In this document: one piece after another, positions 44,365 to 53,828 of the stretch
How positions within the stretch are numbered: the stretch's first letter is position 1
Layout of the letters: each line of letters opens with the position of its first letter
Assembly (NCBI RefSeq): GCF_003590795.1
Contig: NZ_QYUL01000006.1
Span: 1-64,000 of the forward strand
Direction of reading: 5' to 3'
DNA length: 64,000 bases
DNA from: Azospirillum cavernae
Lineage (GTDB): Bacteria > Pseudomonadota > Alphaproteobacteria > Azospirillales > Azospirillaceae
The notes under the pieces: generated by a model
What the model was told of the DNA's origin: nothing
Seen by the model: the letters and a program-made list of their open reading frames with translations, nothing else
The model's database searches: none
Translations under genes and position numbers: made by a program

Positions 44365-45449
44365 GCCGCTCCCCCAGTCTTGGACGTCGGGGTCGCCGCC
44401 TCGGTCAGCCCCAACCGTTCCCCGCAATAGGAGCCGTTCCGCACCGCTTCCCACCAGGGCCGGTTGGCCAGGTACCACGCGACGGTCTTGCGCAGGCCGC
44501 TCTCGAAGGTTTCCTCCGGGCGCCAGCCCAGCTCGCGCTCGATCTTGTCGGCGTCGATGGCGTAGCGCTTGTCGTGGCCGGGGCGGTCGGTGACGAAGGT
44601 GATGAGCCGGTCATGCGGGGCGCCGTCGGGCGCCAGCTCGTCCAGCAGGGCGCAGATGCTGCGGACCACCGCGATGTTGGTGCGTTCGTTGTGGCCGCCG
44701 ATGTTGTAGCTCTCGCCGATCCGCCCCTTTTCCAGCACCAGCCGCAGGGCGCGGGCATGATCCTCGACATAGAGCCAGTCGCGCACATTGTCGCCCTTGC
44801 CATAGACCGGCAGCGGTTCCCCGGCCAGACCCTTCAGGATCACCAGCGGGATCAGCTTTTCCGGGAAATGATAGGGGCCGTAATTGTTGGAGCAGTTGGT
44901 CAGCACCACCGGCAGCCCGTAGGTCTCGTGCCAAGCCCGCACCAGATGGTCGCTGGACGCCTTGCTGGCCGAATAGGGCGAATTCGGGCTGTAGGCAGTC
45001 GTTTCGGTAAAGAAACCATCCTCGCCCAACGTGCCGAACACCTCGTCGGTGGAAATATGGTGAAAGCGGAAGCCGTCCTTGCGGTCGGCGGGCAGAGTGG
45101 ACCAATAGCCCCGCGCCGCTTCCAGCAGCCGATAGGTGCCGACGATGTTGGTCTGGATGAAATCGCCGGGGCCGTCGATGGAGCGGTCCACATGGGATTC
45201 GGCGGCCAGATGCATCACCGCGTCCGGCTGGTGTTCGGCGAAGACCCGGCGCAGGGCGTCGCTGTCGCAGATGTCCACCCGCTCAAAGGCGTAACGGTGG
45301 TTGTCCACCGCGCCTGGCAGCGAGGCCAGATTGGCCGCGTAGGTCAGCTTGTCCAGATTGACGACGCGGACGTCGGTTTCGGCGAGCAGTTGGCGGACCA
45401 CGGCGGACCCGATGAACCCGGCGCCGCCGGTGACGAGAATGCACTTCAT
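44361..45449 (-). CDS. rfbB: dTDP-glucose 4,6-dehydratase
   Basis: The 362-residue SDR protein (ATG 45449, AGGTG upstream) has ILVTGGAGFIGSAVVRQLL, HLAAESHVDRSIDGP, HISTDEVFGTLG with the catalytic Asp-Glu, and YSASKASSDHLVRAW with Tyr-x3-Lys. NCSNNYGPYHFPEKLIPLVI and VYGKGDNVRDWLYVEDH complete the RfbB pattern. It forms the 4-keto-6-deoxy intermediate of dTDP-rhamnose. It overlaps rfbD by 4 bp. Confidence 0.97.
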   Translation of the reverse strand: MKCILVTGGAGFIGSAVVRQLLAETDVRVVNLDKLTYAANLASLPGAVDNHRYAFERVDICDSDALRRVFAEHQPDAVMHLAAESHVDRSIDGPGDFIQTNIVGTYRLLEAARGYWSTLPADRKDGFRFHHISTDEVFGTLGEDGFFTETTAYSPNSPYSASKASSDHLVRAWHETYGLPVVLTNCSNNYGPYHFPEKLIPLVILKGLAGEPLPVYGKGDNVRDWLYVEDHARALRLVLEKGRIGESYNIGGHNERTNIAVVRSICALLDELAPDGAPHDRLITFVTDRPGHDKRYAIDADKIERELGWRPEETFESGLRKTVAWYLANRPWWEAVRNGSYCGERLGLTEAATPTSKTGGAA

Positions 45450-45531
45450 CAAAACACCTGCGCCCTATCCAGGAGACAAACAGACACACTCAAGGATTAT
45501 TCCGAAAGGATTGTTTCGGATTTGGCCTTGT

Positions 45532-46089
45532 TCAGAACAGGTCACTCGCCTCGGCAAGGCGGGGATTTTTCAGATCCTTGTCGGACAGCCGGGCCTTGTC
45601 GGCCTCGACCGGCCAGACGATGGCCAGAGCCGGATCATTCCACAGAATCCCACGGTCATGCTGCGGCGAATAGAAATTCGTCACCTTGTAGATGACTTCG
45701 GTGTCCGGTTCCAGCGTGCAGAACCCATGAGCAAAGCCGACCGGGACCAGGATCTGGTTCCACTCCGCCGCGCTGATGATTGCCGAGACATGCTGGCCGA
45801 AGGTCGGCGAGTCCCGACGGATGTCCACCGCCACGTCGAAGACGGCGCCGCGCACGACGCGCAGCAGCTTGTCCTGGGCAAAGGGCGGAAGCTGGTAATG
45901 CAGGCCGCGCACCGTGCCGACCTCCGCCGACAGCGACTGGTTGTCCTGGACGAAATCAAGCGGAAGCCCCGCCGTCTCGAACGCGCGCTTGCTGTAGGTT
46001 TCCGAGAAGAAGCCGCGATGGTCGCCGAATTTTTTCGGGCGGATGATCTTCACATCGGGAATGGCGAGTGCGGCGATGTCCATGCTCAT
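45532..46089 (-). CDS. rfbC: dTDP-4-dehydrorhamnose 3,5-epimerase
   Basis: ATG 46089 has a strong AGGAGGA. The 185-residue cupin protein shows DHRGFFSETYSKRAFE, FVQDNQSLSAEVGTVRGLHY with the catalytic His, RVVRGAVFDVAVDIRRDSPT and PVGFAHGFCTLEPDTEVIYK. These are RfbC/RmlC hallmarks. It is the first gene of the rhamnose set, 82 bp before rfbB, and divergent from galE. Confidence 0.97.
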   Translation of the reverse strand: MSMDIAALAIPDVKIIRPKKFGDHRGFFSETYSKRAFETAGLPLDFVQDNQSLSAEVGTVRGLHYQLPPFAQDKLLRVVRGAVFDVAVDIRRDSPTFGQHVSAIISAAEWNQILVPVGFAHGFCTLEPDTEVIYKVTNFYSPQHDRGILWNDPALAIVWPVEADKARLSDKDLKNPRLAEASDLF

Positions 46090-46290
46090 AGCTCCTCCTG
46101 CGCCGTTGCGGTGCGGCGTCCGGCTGCCTTGGTATCGCCGGGCGTCGCCGAAGTCCATGGTGGGGTTGCCTCGGGCCGCTTTTCGCGGGCGTGTGTGACT
46201 CTGAGCGCTCTTGCGGAAAAGATGAAGCGGCGGTGGTGCGGCGGGTGATAGTCTGTTCGGCCCTTGGCAACGCAGTGTGAATGGATCGAC

Positions 46291-47301
46291 ATGGCCGACC
46301 CGATTTCCCTCCCGACCGTTCTGGTGACAGGCGGCGCCGGTTACATCGGTTCCCATGTCGTGCTGGCGCTGCTCGACGCTGGGCGATCGGTCGTGGTTCT
46401 GGACGATCTGTCCACGGGACGCGGCGCCTCTGTGCCGAATGGGGTTCCGCTGGTGGTCGGCGATGTCGGGGACGCTGGGCTGGTGGAGCGAACCATCGTC
46501 GGTCACGGCGTCAACGCCGTGATGCATTTCGCGGGCAGCATCTCGGTCCCGGAATCTGTGGGAAAGCCGCTGGATTATTACCGCAACAACACGGTCAACA
46601 GCCTGTCGTTGATCGACGCCGGGCGGCGGGCCGGGGTGGAGCGCTTCATTTTTTCGTCCACCGCCGCCGTCTACGGCATGCCTGAGGCGATGCCGATTGA
46701 CGAGGATGCGCCCACCGACCCGATCAACCCCTATGGGCGGTCCAAGCTGATGACCGAATGGATGCTGCGCGACGCGGCGTCAGCCCATGGCCTGCGCTAC
46801 GTCGCCCTGCGTTATTTCAACGTGGCGGGGGCGGATCCGGCGGGGCGTTCAGGGCAGAGCGCGCGGGTGGCGACCCATCTGCTGAAGATCGCCGCCCAGG
46901 CCGCGACCGGGCAGCGCCCGGACATCCAGATCTTCGGCGACGATTACCCGACGCCGGACGGCACCTGCGTGCGCGATTACATCCATGTCAGCGACCTTGC
47001 CGACGCCCATCTCGCCGCTCTGCGCCATCTGGAGGCCGGGGGTGACAGCCTGGTCCTGAATTGCGGCTATGGCCGGGGCTATTCGGTGCGCGAGGTCCTG
47101 GACATGGTTGAATCGGTGCTTGGAAAATCGTTGCCAACTCGAATCGTTCAGCGCCGGGCCGGAGATCCGCCGACCCTGGTGGCTGGAACCGAGCGGATTC
47201 GGCGGCTGTTGGACTGGGCGCCGCGCCACGAGGATCTGAGAATCATCGTTGAAACGGCGCTTTCTTGGGAAAAGAAGCTTTCAGTTTCGCAATCGGAATG
47301 A
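46291..47301 (+). CDS. galE: UDP-glucose 4-epimerase
   Basis: The 336-residue SDR enzyme from ATG 46291 has VLVTGGAGYIGSHVVLALLD, VMHFAGSISVPESV, FSSTAAVYG and NPYGRSKLMTEW (Tyr-x3-Lys), RYFNVAGADPAG and DGTCVRDYIHVSDLADAH, matching GalE. It interconverts UDP-glucose and UDP-galactose, and possibly the GlcNAc forms. It is transcribed away from the rfb genes and convergent with gmhA. Confidence 0.93.
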   Translation: MADPISLPTVLVTGGAGYIGSHVVLALLDAGRSVVVLDDLSTGRGASVPNGVPLVVGDVGDAGLVERTIVGHGVNAVMHFAGSISVPESVGKPLDYYRNNTVNSLSLIDAGRRAGVERFIFSSTAAVYGMPEAMPIDEDAPTDPINPYGRSKLMTEWMLRDAASAHGLRYVALRYFNVAGADPAGRSGQSARVATHLLKIAAQAATGQRPDIQIFGDDYPTPDGTCVRDYIHVSDLADAHLAALRHLEAGGDSLVLNCGYGRGYSVREVLDMVESVLGKSLPTRIVQRRAGDPPTLVAGTERIRRLLDWAPRHEDLRIIVETALSWEKKLSVSQSE

Positions 47302-47359
47302 TCTTCCAATCATATTGAATCCGAAACGAAGCCTGTTTTTCCTTATTGTCTGTGGACGG

Positions 47360-47953
47360 TCAAACTCCGGCCAACCGGGCCTCAACCTCTTCGCAGAGAT
47401 GGTGGTAGAGGCAGATGTGCGCCTGTTGAATCAAGGGGGTGTGGCGCGATGGCACGGCCAGCAGCACATCGCTGAGCGCGGCCAGCTTGCCGCCACCCTC
47501 GCCGGTCAGGGCCACCGTCGTCATGCCCAACTGCCGGGCCGTCTCGAAGGCGGCGACCACGTTGGGGGAATTGCCGCTGGTGCTGAGGCCGAGCAGAACG
47601 CCGCCAGCCTCGGCGTAAGCCTCCACCTGTCGGGCGAAGACGCTCTCATAGCTGTAATCATTGGCCCAGGCCGTCAGAACGGCGGCGTTGGAGCTGAGGC
47701 AGATCGCCTTCAGCGCCCGGCGTTCCTTTAGGAAACGACCGACCAGTTCGCCGGTGATGTGCTGGGCGTCGGACGCGGAGCCGCCATTGCCGCAGACCAG
47801 CAGGGGGCGCCCCTGGCCAAGCGCGGTGACGACGCGATCAACCGCCTCCGCCACCAGAGCAGGGGGCAGGGTGTCGCGTGTCTTGCGCAGAACCTCGATC
47901 GAGGCGTCGAGATAGTCGGTCAGCGACGGGCGGGCGGCAGAGGAGGCGTCCAT
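47360..47953 (-). CDS. gmhA: Phosphoheptose isomerase (SIS domain)
   Basis: The 197-residue protein from ATG 47953 has LLVCGNGGSASDAQHITGEL, the GmhA substrate and metal-binding loop, then LGLSTSGNSPNVVAAFETA, the SIS phosphate loop, and QQAHICLYHHLCEEVE with the metal-binding Gln/His. It turns sedoheptulose-7-phosphate into heptose-7-phosphate. The GmhB-type phosphatase domain at 27.5-29.5 kb would act later in the same pathway. The kinase and nucleotidyltransferase are not in the window. Confidence 0.9.
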   Translation of the reverse strand: MDASSAARPSLTDYLDASIEVLRKTRDTLPPALVAEAVDRVVTALGQGRPLLVCGNGGSASDAQHITGELVGRFLKERRALKAICLSSNAAVLTAWANDYSYESVFARQVEAYAEAGGVLLGLSTSGNSPNVVAAFETARQLGMTTVALTGEGGGKLAALSDVLLAVPSRHTPLIQQAHICLYHHLCEEVEARLAGV

Positions 47954-47969
47954 GGAAGGCGGTTTCCTA

Positions 47970-50900
47970 TCAGCGGTGGACCGTGTCGAGCCAAGCGTAG
48001 GCGGTGAGCGACGACCGGCGCGCGCCTTTGGCGGGCGCCGGTTCCGTCGGCAAGCGCCAGGGCGGCGTGACGCGCGGCGGCCAGCCAAGCCCGCAATCCT
48101 CGGCGTCGAGGGTCAGGTTTGGGCTGTAGTAGGGGTCCGCTGACACGATGTCGGCCCAACGACTCGTCATATAGGCGATCTCGACGGCGAATTGCGCCAG
48201 ACGCTCCGGTTTTTCGACACGGCCCCGCGACGCCCCTTCATGGTGGTACATCTCGGCGTGCGGAGTCCAAACCAGTCGGTGCCCAGCCGCGCGCAGGCGC
48301 AGGCACAGATCCACGTCGTTGAAAGCGACGTGGAGATGCTCCTCTTCGAAGCCTCCGACCGCTTCGAACACGGAACGGCGGATGACGAGGCAGGCGGCGG
48401 TGACGGCGGACAGGTTTTGCGTCAGGGCGGCTCGGTCGGCGTAGCCGGTGGCTCCGCGAGGCAAGCCCCGATGCAGGTGGCCGACCAGCGTGTGCAGGCC
48501 CAAGCCAACCCCGGCGTGTTGGATCGTGTCGTCGGGATAATACAGCATGGTGCCCACCGCGCCGATTTCGGGGCGGAGCGCGTGAGCGGTCATTTCCGCC
48601 AACCAGGCCGGGGCAATGGCTTCGATGTCGTTGTTCAGGAAGGCGAGAACCTCGCCCTTCGCGTGGCGGACGCCGAAATTGTTGATGGCCGAATAATTGA
48701 ACGGCGCGTCATAGGCCAGGACGCGAGCGGCGCCGGTGCGCTCCAACTCGGCGAAATAGGCGCGCGCTTCGTCGGTTTCGCTGCGGTTGTCGATCACCAG
48801 GATCTCGAAACCGCCAGGGTAGACGGTTCGTTCGCGTAGGCTTTCGACGCACAGGCGCAGCAGGTCGATCTTGTCCTTGGTCGGCACGATGATGCTGACG
48901 AAGGGCGCCCGTTCGGGCAGGGCGTAGACGATGTGGTTCGCCGTGCCGTTCAGCCAAGGCTCCACCCGTGCGCCTTGAGGGGTCAGGTGGCGGGTCAACA
49001 GCGCATGCTCACGGCCCCGGCGGGGCTTTTCCATGTCCTCGTCGGCGGTGCGGTGGGACAGCACGAAGGGCGCGTGGCGCACCACCGGCTCCGGGCCGAC
49101 GCTCATCCGTCGCAGAACCGTCGCGTAGACCAGATCCTCTCCCGCCGAGATGGTCGAAGCGTCCAGAAGCGCGCGCCGCAGGACGACGAGCGGTCCCAGA
49201 TAGTTGCGGGCCAGGAAGAGGTCGGGACTCCAGTCGGGCTTGAAATCGGGCTTTACGCGCCGCTTCCGGCTGTCCAGCCGGTCTTCGTCCGCATAGAGGA
49301 TCTCGGTCTTGGGATCCGCCGCCAGACAGTGGGCGGCCATGTAGAGGGCGTGTGGCGCAAGCTGGGTTGCCGGATCGACGAAGACCAGCCAGCCATCGGC
49401 TCCGATCAGAGCGTCGGCCTCGGCCATGAGGGAAACGCGCGGATCATGCGCCAGGGTGGCGACGCCATCTCCCGCCGCCTCGTGAGGGGCGAGGATAATC
49501 AGGCGCCAGTGGGGGTAAAGCTGCGACCGCAAGGACGCGATGGTGTCGGCCAGATCGGAAAAGGCGGCGTTGTGCGCGGGGATGACCACCGTGAAGTCGG
49601 TCTTCAACGCCGCGCCACGCTGTTGGATGGTCTTCTGGTCTTCGTCGGTGAGGATGTCGAAGCAGGCGACCCAATCCTCATAGGTCAGGGCTGGAGCGGC
49701 GTTTTCCAGGCGGATGGCCTCATCCATCACCTGAGCCAGTCGACGCGGTCCTCTCAAGATGCCCGCCAGCATCATGCTGGGCCGCCGCGCGAGCAGAAAG
49801 GCGAGCAGCGTCAGGCCACCGCAGGAGATCGCCTCCACCGTGTCCAACCGGAAGCGTCCAGGCCGGGCCATCGGGTCGAAGCGCAGGCCGCGCACCCCAT
49901 CGGGCAGGCGCAAAATCTGGCGAACCCGCCCCTCGCGCAAAGGCGGGAAAGACAGCTTTCCCGCTTCCGACAAGCCCGCGCCGGCGTCAATGAACAGTTC
50001 CGGGGTCAAGGGGAAGTCAATGCCCTGGCCCGCGTAGCTCAACACCACCCAACCACTTGGCATCCGTCCTGAAACGGGCTGGATGAAGAATTGCGGATCA
50101 TCGTTGGCGCTGCGGTAAAGATCGCCTTCTTTGGTTAGGCTGTCGTTGGGGGTCAGGGTTAGGCCGCGCGGGCGGCAGGCGAACAGGCCGACCACGCGCC
50201 GGGCAAGCCGAGCGGCGCGGCGGAACGGTCCTGTCACCCGCCACGACCAGGAGGCGTGAAGGGCCGCGATCACCTGCTGTTTTTCCGTGTTTGCGGTTTC
50301 CAGAACGGTGATAGCCTGCTGCTTTTCGGCGTTTGCCGTTTCCAACGCGACAATAGCCTGCTGCTTTTCGGCGTTTGCGGCTTCCAATGTGGCGACAGCC
50401 CGCTGTTTTTCCGCATTTTCAGCTTCTAGAGCAGCGATGACGCTCTGTTTTTCGACGCTTATGGACTCCAGCGCGGCGATGGCGCGCTGTTTCTCGGCGT
50501 TCTCAACGTCCAGCGCGGCGATGGCCTGCTGTTTTTCGACGTTTGCGGCTTCCAGCGCGGCGATGGCCCGCTGTTTTTCGACGTTTGCGGCTTCCAGCGC
50601 GGCGATGGCCTGCTGTTTTTCAGCGCTTCCGGCTTCCAGTGTGGCGATGGCCTGCTGTTTTTCGGCGTTTGCCGCAGTCAGCGTTTCAATCGCCTGCTGT
50701 TTGCGTTGTCCATCGGCTTGCAGCAGCGCGACCGTATGATCGGCGCGGATGAAGGCGCCGCGCGCCAGCGTCGCCAAATCCCCGACCAGCGGCCCTTCCA
50801 GCATGGCGCCGTCAGCCAGATAAGGCCGCAAGGCGCGAGCATGGTTGAGGCCAAGCGCCGTGGTCTTAATCATGCTGGCGTCGTCGGTGCGGTACCAGAA

Positions 50901-52610
50901 CAGCGCCTCAGGCACGGTCAGCAGTTGCGCTCCGCTCAAGACCGCGCGGGCGAAGAACTCGTAATCCTCGTGCCCGACCCCATAATCCTCGCTGAAACCA
51001 CCAAGGCGGCGAAAGGTCTCGGTGCGGATCAGGGCGTTGGCGTCGCCGAAGGCGTTGAACAGGATGCCGACGCCCGCAGCCGGTCCCAGAAACAGGCGAC
51101 GGGACTCAACCACCGGGCCGCCATCCTCCTCGCGTGAGAAGGTATCGTTGAAGCAGGTGACGATGTCGGCGCGGGACGCCCGCGCGGCGGCGACCAAGAC
51201 CGACAGCTCTTCCGGCTTGGCCAGATTGTCGTCGTCCATGAACAGCAGATAGGGTCCCACCGCCGCCGCCGCCGCCGCGTTGCGGGCGGCGCCAAGATAG
51301 CGGTTGGGCTGGCGGATCAACCGGAAGCGCGGCGTCGGCGGGTCGCGTTCCAGCGCCGCAAGGCATTCCAGCGCCTCGGGCGCGTCGCTGCCGTCATCGA
51401 CCAGAATGATTTCCAGCGCCGGGTAATCCTGCGCGGCGAGGCTGGACAGCGCCCGCCGCAACAGGTGGGGCCGGTTGAAATGGGTGACGCAAACGCTGAC
51501 CAGGGCTGGTTCGGCCAACTCTTCCGGCGGCAGGGCGGTGGGACTCCCCAGCCACAGGCTGGGGCCGAGGAGGGGAGCCGGAGCCGGAGCCGAAAGGGCG
51601 TCGATCAGGCGGTTGGCGAGATCCGCCGGTGGGCCAGAGGACGCGAAGTTGGGGCCAAGCCCCGCCGCCAGATCGGCGTGGCCGCGTCCGACAGCCCGCA
51701 ATCCGGCGACGCGGCACAACACGCCCAACCACGCGGCGTCGCGCCGAGCGGCGGGCAGTATGGCGATGTCGGCCTTGCGCAGGGCGTCGGCGAGAGCCGC
51801 GTCGCCGTGTCCTGTCGTCGTTGTCTGTCCGGCCAGGGCGAGAGGGGGGACGATCAGGGAGGGAGAGGCCAGCTCTTCGTCCCCGCTGGCCTCGATCACC
51901 GTCACGGTGACAGGGCTTTGCAGGTGCGGCAAAGCCTGAGTCAGCGCCTTGTCCACGAAGCGCAGTTCCGCCGGGCTGACGCCCTCGCCGATCACCAGAA
52001 TTCGGGTTCCGGCTTCAGCGGCTTCCGGTTCGGCGCCGAACGTCTCAACACTGGGCAGTTCGATGCCAGGAAGAGCGGCGTCCATGACCGATGACACGCG
52101 GTCAGCCAAAGTCAGGCAACCGTCTTCCAGATGCAGCCGACTCAGCGTGTCGAAATCGGGGAAGAGGCCCCGATCCAGCAGCAGAGCGCGGCTTGGTCCC
52201 AGGGTTAGGATGGCGAAAGCGGTGCGGGTGAATCTCCGGCCCGCGACCCGGTCCAGCAGGCAGTAGTAAGGCAGGCCAAACAGGTCGGTGGCGTGGATCG
52301 CATCGTCGGCGCGGTCGCGCGCCCACAGATAAAAGCGGTAGGCCAGACGCGTGTAAAGATTTCCTTCCAGCCGTGTCGGCGGAGCGGGCGCCCATTCGGT
52401 TGTGACGCCATGACGCTCGGACAGGACGCGCAGGGACTGTTCGGCCCCAGCGGGCAAAGGCTTTTCGGTGACGACGCAGGCGGTGACGGACACGCCCTCG
52501 GCGGCTAAGGCGCGGCACAAGGCCAATCCATGGCGCCAGGCGAGGGCGGCATGTTCGTCGTCACACCACGCCAGGGGAATCGCCGCCGATGCGCGATGCT
52601 GTCCAGTCAT
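47970..52610 (-). CDS. Giant three-GT2-domain glycosyltransferase with a repeat-built coiled coil
   Basis: The 1546-residue protein starts at ATG 52610, overlapping the upstream stop as TGATG. Residues 1-360 resemble a degenerate GT-B module. A first GT2 domain lies at ~370-600 (VSVCVTHFNRPHLLRRALSS, ILVDDGSD, LLFMDDDN). Eleven 14-residue repeats (EKQQAIAALEAAN type) at ~630-785 should form a continuous coiled coil. After a linker with a beta-rich module come two GT2-type domains, at ~1005-1200 (TVVIPAHNAAFSDL) and ~1235-1480 (VSIIVPTKDKIDLL, VLAFLNNDIE, NDVDLCLRLRAAGH). It may build and measure a polysaccharide chain. The donor sugars are unknown. Confidence 0.85.
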   Translation of the reverse strand: MTGQHRASAAIPLAWCDDEHAALAWRHGLALCRALAAEGVSVTACVVTEKPLPAGAEQSLRVLSERHGVTTEWAPAPPTRLEGNLYTRLAYRFYLWARDRADDAIHATDLFGLPYYCLLDRVAGRRFTRTAFAILTLGPSRALLLDRGLFPDFDTLSRLHLEDGCLTLADRVSSVMDAALPGIELPSVETFGAEPEAAEAGTRILVIGEGVSPAELRFVDKALTQALPHLQSPVTVTVIEASGDEELASPSLIVPPLALAGQTTTTGHGDAALADALRKADIAILPAARRDAAWLGVLCRVAGLRAVGRGHADLAAGLGPNFASSGPPADLANRLIDALSAPAPAPLLGPSLWLGSPTALPPEELAEPALVSVCVTHFNRPHLLRRALSSLAAQDYPALEIILVDDGSDAPEALECLAALERDPPTPRFRLIRQPNRYLGAARNAAAAAAVGPYLLFMDDDNLAKPEELSVLVAAARASRADIVTCFNDTFSREEDGGPVVESRRLFLGPAAGVGILFNAFGDANALIRTETFRRLGGFSEDYGVGHEDYEFFARAVLSGAQLLTVPEALFWYRTDDASMIKTTALGLNHARALRPYLADGAMLEGPLVGDLATLARGAFIRADHTVALLQADGQRKQQAIETLTAANAEKQQAIATLEAGSAEKQQAIAALEAANVEKQRAIAALEAANVEKQQAIAALDVENAEKQRAIAALESISVEKQSVIAALEAENAEKQRAVATLEAANAEKQQAIVALETANAEKQQAITVLETANTEKQQVIAALHASWSWRVTGPFRRAARLARRVVGLFACRPRGLTLTPNDSLTKEGDLYRSANDDPQFFIQPVSGRMPSGWVVLSYAGQGIDFPLTPELFIDAGAGLSEAGKLSFPPLREGRVRQILRLPDGVRGLRFDPMARPGRFRLDTVEAISCGGLTLLAFLLARRPSMMLAGILRGPRRLAQVMDEAIRLENAAPALTYEDWVACFDILTDEDQKTIQQRGAALKTDFTVVIPAHNAAFSDLADTIASLRSQLYPHWRLIILAPHEAAGDGVATLAHDPRVSLMAEADALIGADGWLVFVDPATQLAPHALYMAAHCLAADPKTEILYADEDRLDSRKRRVKPDFKPDWSPDLFLARNYLGPLVVLRRALLDASTISAGEDLVYATVLRRMSVGPEPVVRHAPFVLSHRTADEDMEKPRRGREHALLTRHLTPQGARVEPWLNGTANHIVYALPERAPFVSIIVPTKDKIDLLRLCVESLRERTVYPGGFEILVIDNRSETDEARAYFAELERTGAARVLAYDAPFNYSAINNFGVRHAKGEVLAFLNNDIEAIAPAWLAEMTAHALRPEIGAVGTMLYYPDDTIQHAGVGLGLHTLVGHLHRGLPRGATGYADRAALTQNLSAVTAACLVIRRSVFEAVGGFEEEHLHVAFNDVDLCLRLRAAGHRLVWTPHAEMYHHEGASRGRVEKPERLAQFAVEIAYMTSRWADIVSADPYYSPNLTLDAEDCGLGWPPRVTPPWRLPTEPAPAKGARRSSLTAYAWLDTVHR
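50243..50705 (-). repeat. 42-bp minisatellite, 11 units, inside the giant glycosyltransferase gene
   Basis: Eleven head-to-tail 42-bp units, each encoding 14 residues (two heptads), keep the same frame and vary mostly at a few positions (Q/R after EKQ, A/T before LE). Such arrays change copy number by slippage, which would lengthen or shorten the coiled coil. Confidence 0.9.
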
Positions 52611-53809
52611 CAGTGCTGGCGCCGTTGCATGTGATGGGACAGGTAACGCAGGGTTCGCTGCGTGGCGCTCGACAGGCCTTCGGCGCGCAGAATTTGCCAG
52701 AATTTCGCCACATAGGTGGACATCCAGCCGCGTTGAAAGGCGGGAGCCGATTGAGCGATGGCGATGGGGGCGGTCCCCATCTTGAGGCCGAGCAAGGCGA
52801 TCGTCTGGTCCACCGCGACGGCCCAGCGGTATTTTCCACGCACGAAGCGATAGCCCATGATCGAATGCTGACGGACCAGATCGCGGTTGCGCGCGTAGGC
52901 TTTCAGCAGCGCCAGCATGTCGGCGCTGTCGGCGGCCAGGAAGGGAGTCATCTCCGGGTGGGCGCCGGTGTCATAGGCCAGCCCGACGGTGCCAAGCGCC
53001 TGAGCCTCCAGAAGCGGCAAGTTGCAGCCTTCCCACAGGCTGGGAGACACGAAGACGTCGAGCTTGCGCAGATACTCCGCACGCTCTTCGTCCGTCGCGT
53101 TCAGGTGGGTGACGATGCCAGCGGCGCGGAAACCCTCGGCATCCTCGGCCGCGCCGCGTCCCATGATGTGGATTTCGGCGTTGATCCCCGACGCGCGCAC
53201 CGCCGCCGTCAGATCCAGGAAATTCCGCATTCCCTTGTAACGGGCCTCGCCGACGCCAATGCGCATCAGGGTGCCGATGCGCAGGGGGGCGCTGTCGCCC
53301 AACGGAAAGTCCTGCAACCCTTTGCCGCCGCGATCGGGAACATGGTCGCAGCCGTTGAAGACCAGACGCGCTTGTGGCCAGCCGATATCGCCGCTGATGA
53401 ATTCAGAGATGGAAATCACACCGTCCATCGCCGGATAGACGTTCACCTGCTTGTGGCGGATGATCCGTTCACGCTCTTCCCGGTCTTCTTCAAAGAAGGA
53501 CGGGCTGGGGTCGCCATGCTCCCATGCCCAGCAGGAGAATTCGCCGCGAAGCTCTGGAAGGGCCTCAAAGAAGGGCGTGGTGTGGGCGACCAGAACCGTC
53601 GCGCCGACCTCGCGGGCCAGGGCGGCGATGGCCGCCGGACGCGGTTCCACCTGACGGATGTCCAGACCGGACAAGGTGCCGTCATGCTCCATGCAGCCGA
53701 TGACGACCGGAACGCCACGCGCGGCAAGCCCCCGCGCCAGATTTTCGATCACCACCGAAACCCCGTAGCCGCGGCCCATGCGGTGGCAGAGGAAAAGGAG
53801 TGCGGACAT
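52610..53809 (-). CDS. GT4-family glycosyltransferase
   Basis: ATG 53809 gives 399 residues beginning MSALLFLCHRMGRGYGVSVV, a typical GT-B N-terminal loop. NVYPAMDGVISISEFIS, RIGTLMRIGVGEARYKG and FVSPSLWEGCNLPLLEAQAL with the E-x7-E-like donor helix support GT4. The stop overlaps the start of the giant glycosyltransferase, so the two are translationally coupled and probably act on one glycan. Confidence 0.85.
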   Translation of the reverse strand: MSALLFLCHRMGRGYGVSVVIENLARGLAARGVPVVIGCMEHDGTLSGLDIRQVEPRPAAIAALAREVGATVLVAHTTPFFEALPELRGEFSCWAWEHGDPSPSFFEEDREERERIIRHKQVNVYPAMDGVISISEFISGDIGWPQARLVFNGCDHVPDRGGKGLQDFPLGDSAPLRIGTLMRIGVGEARYKGMRNFLDLTAAVRASGINAEIHIMGRGAAEDAEGFRAAGIVTHLNATDEERAEYLRKLDVFVSPSLWEGCNLPLLEAQALGTVGLAYDTGAHPEMTPFLAADSADMLALLKAYARNRDLVRQHSIMGYRFVRGKYRWAVAVDQTIALLGLKMGTAPIAIAQSAPAFQRGWMSTYVAKFWQILRAEGLSSATQRTLRYLSHHMQRRQH

Positions 53810-53828
53810 GGAATTCAACACGGGGTTC

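Noticed and set aside
50287..50739. Repeat array that could look like a CRISPR
   Set aside because: Units are head-to-tail without spacers, keep a 42-bp reading frame and encode a coiled coil.
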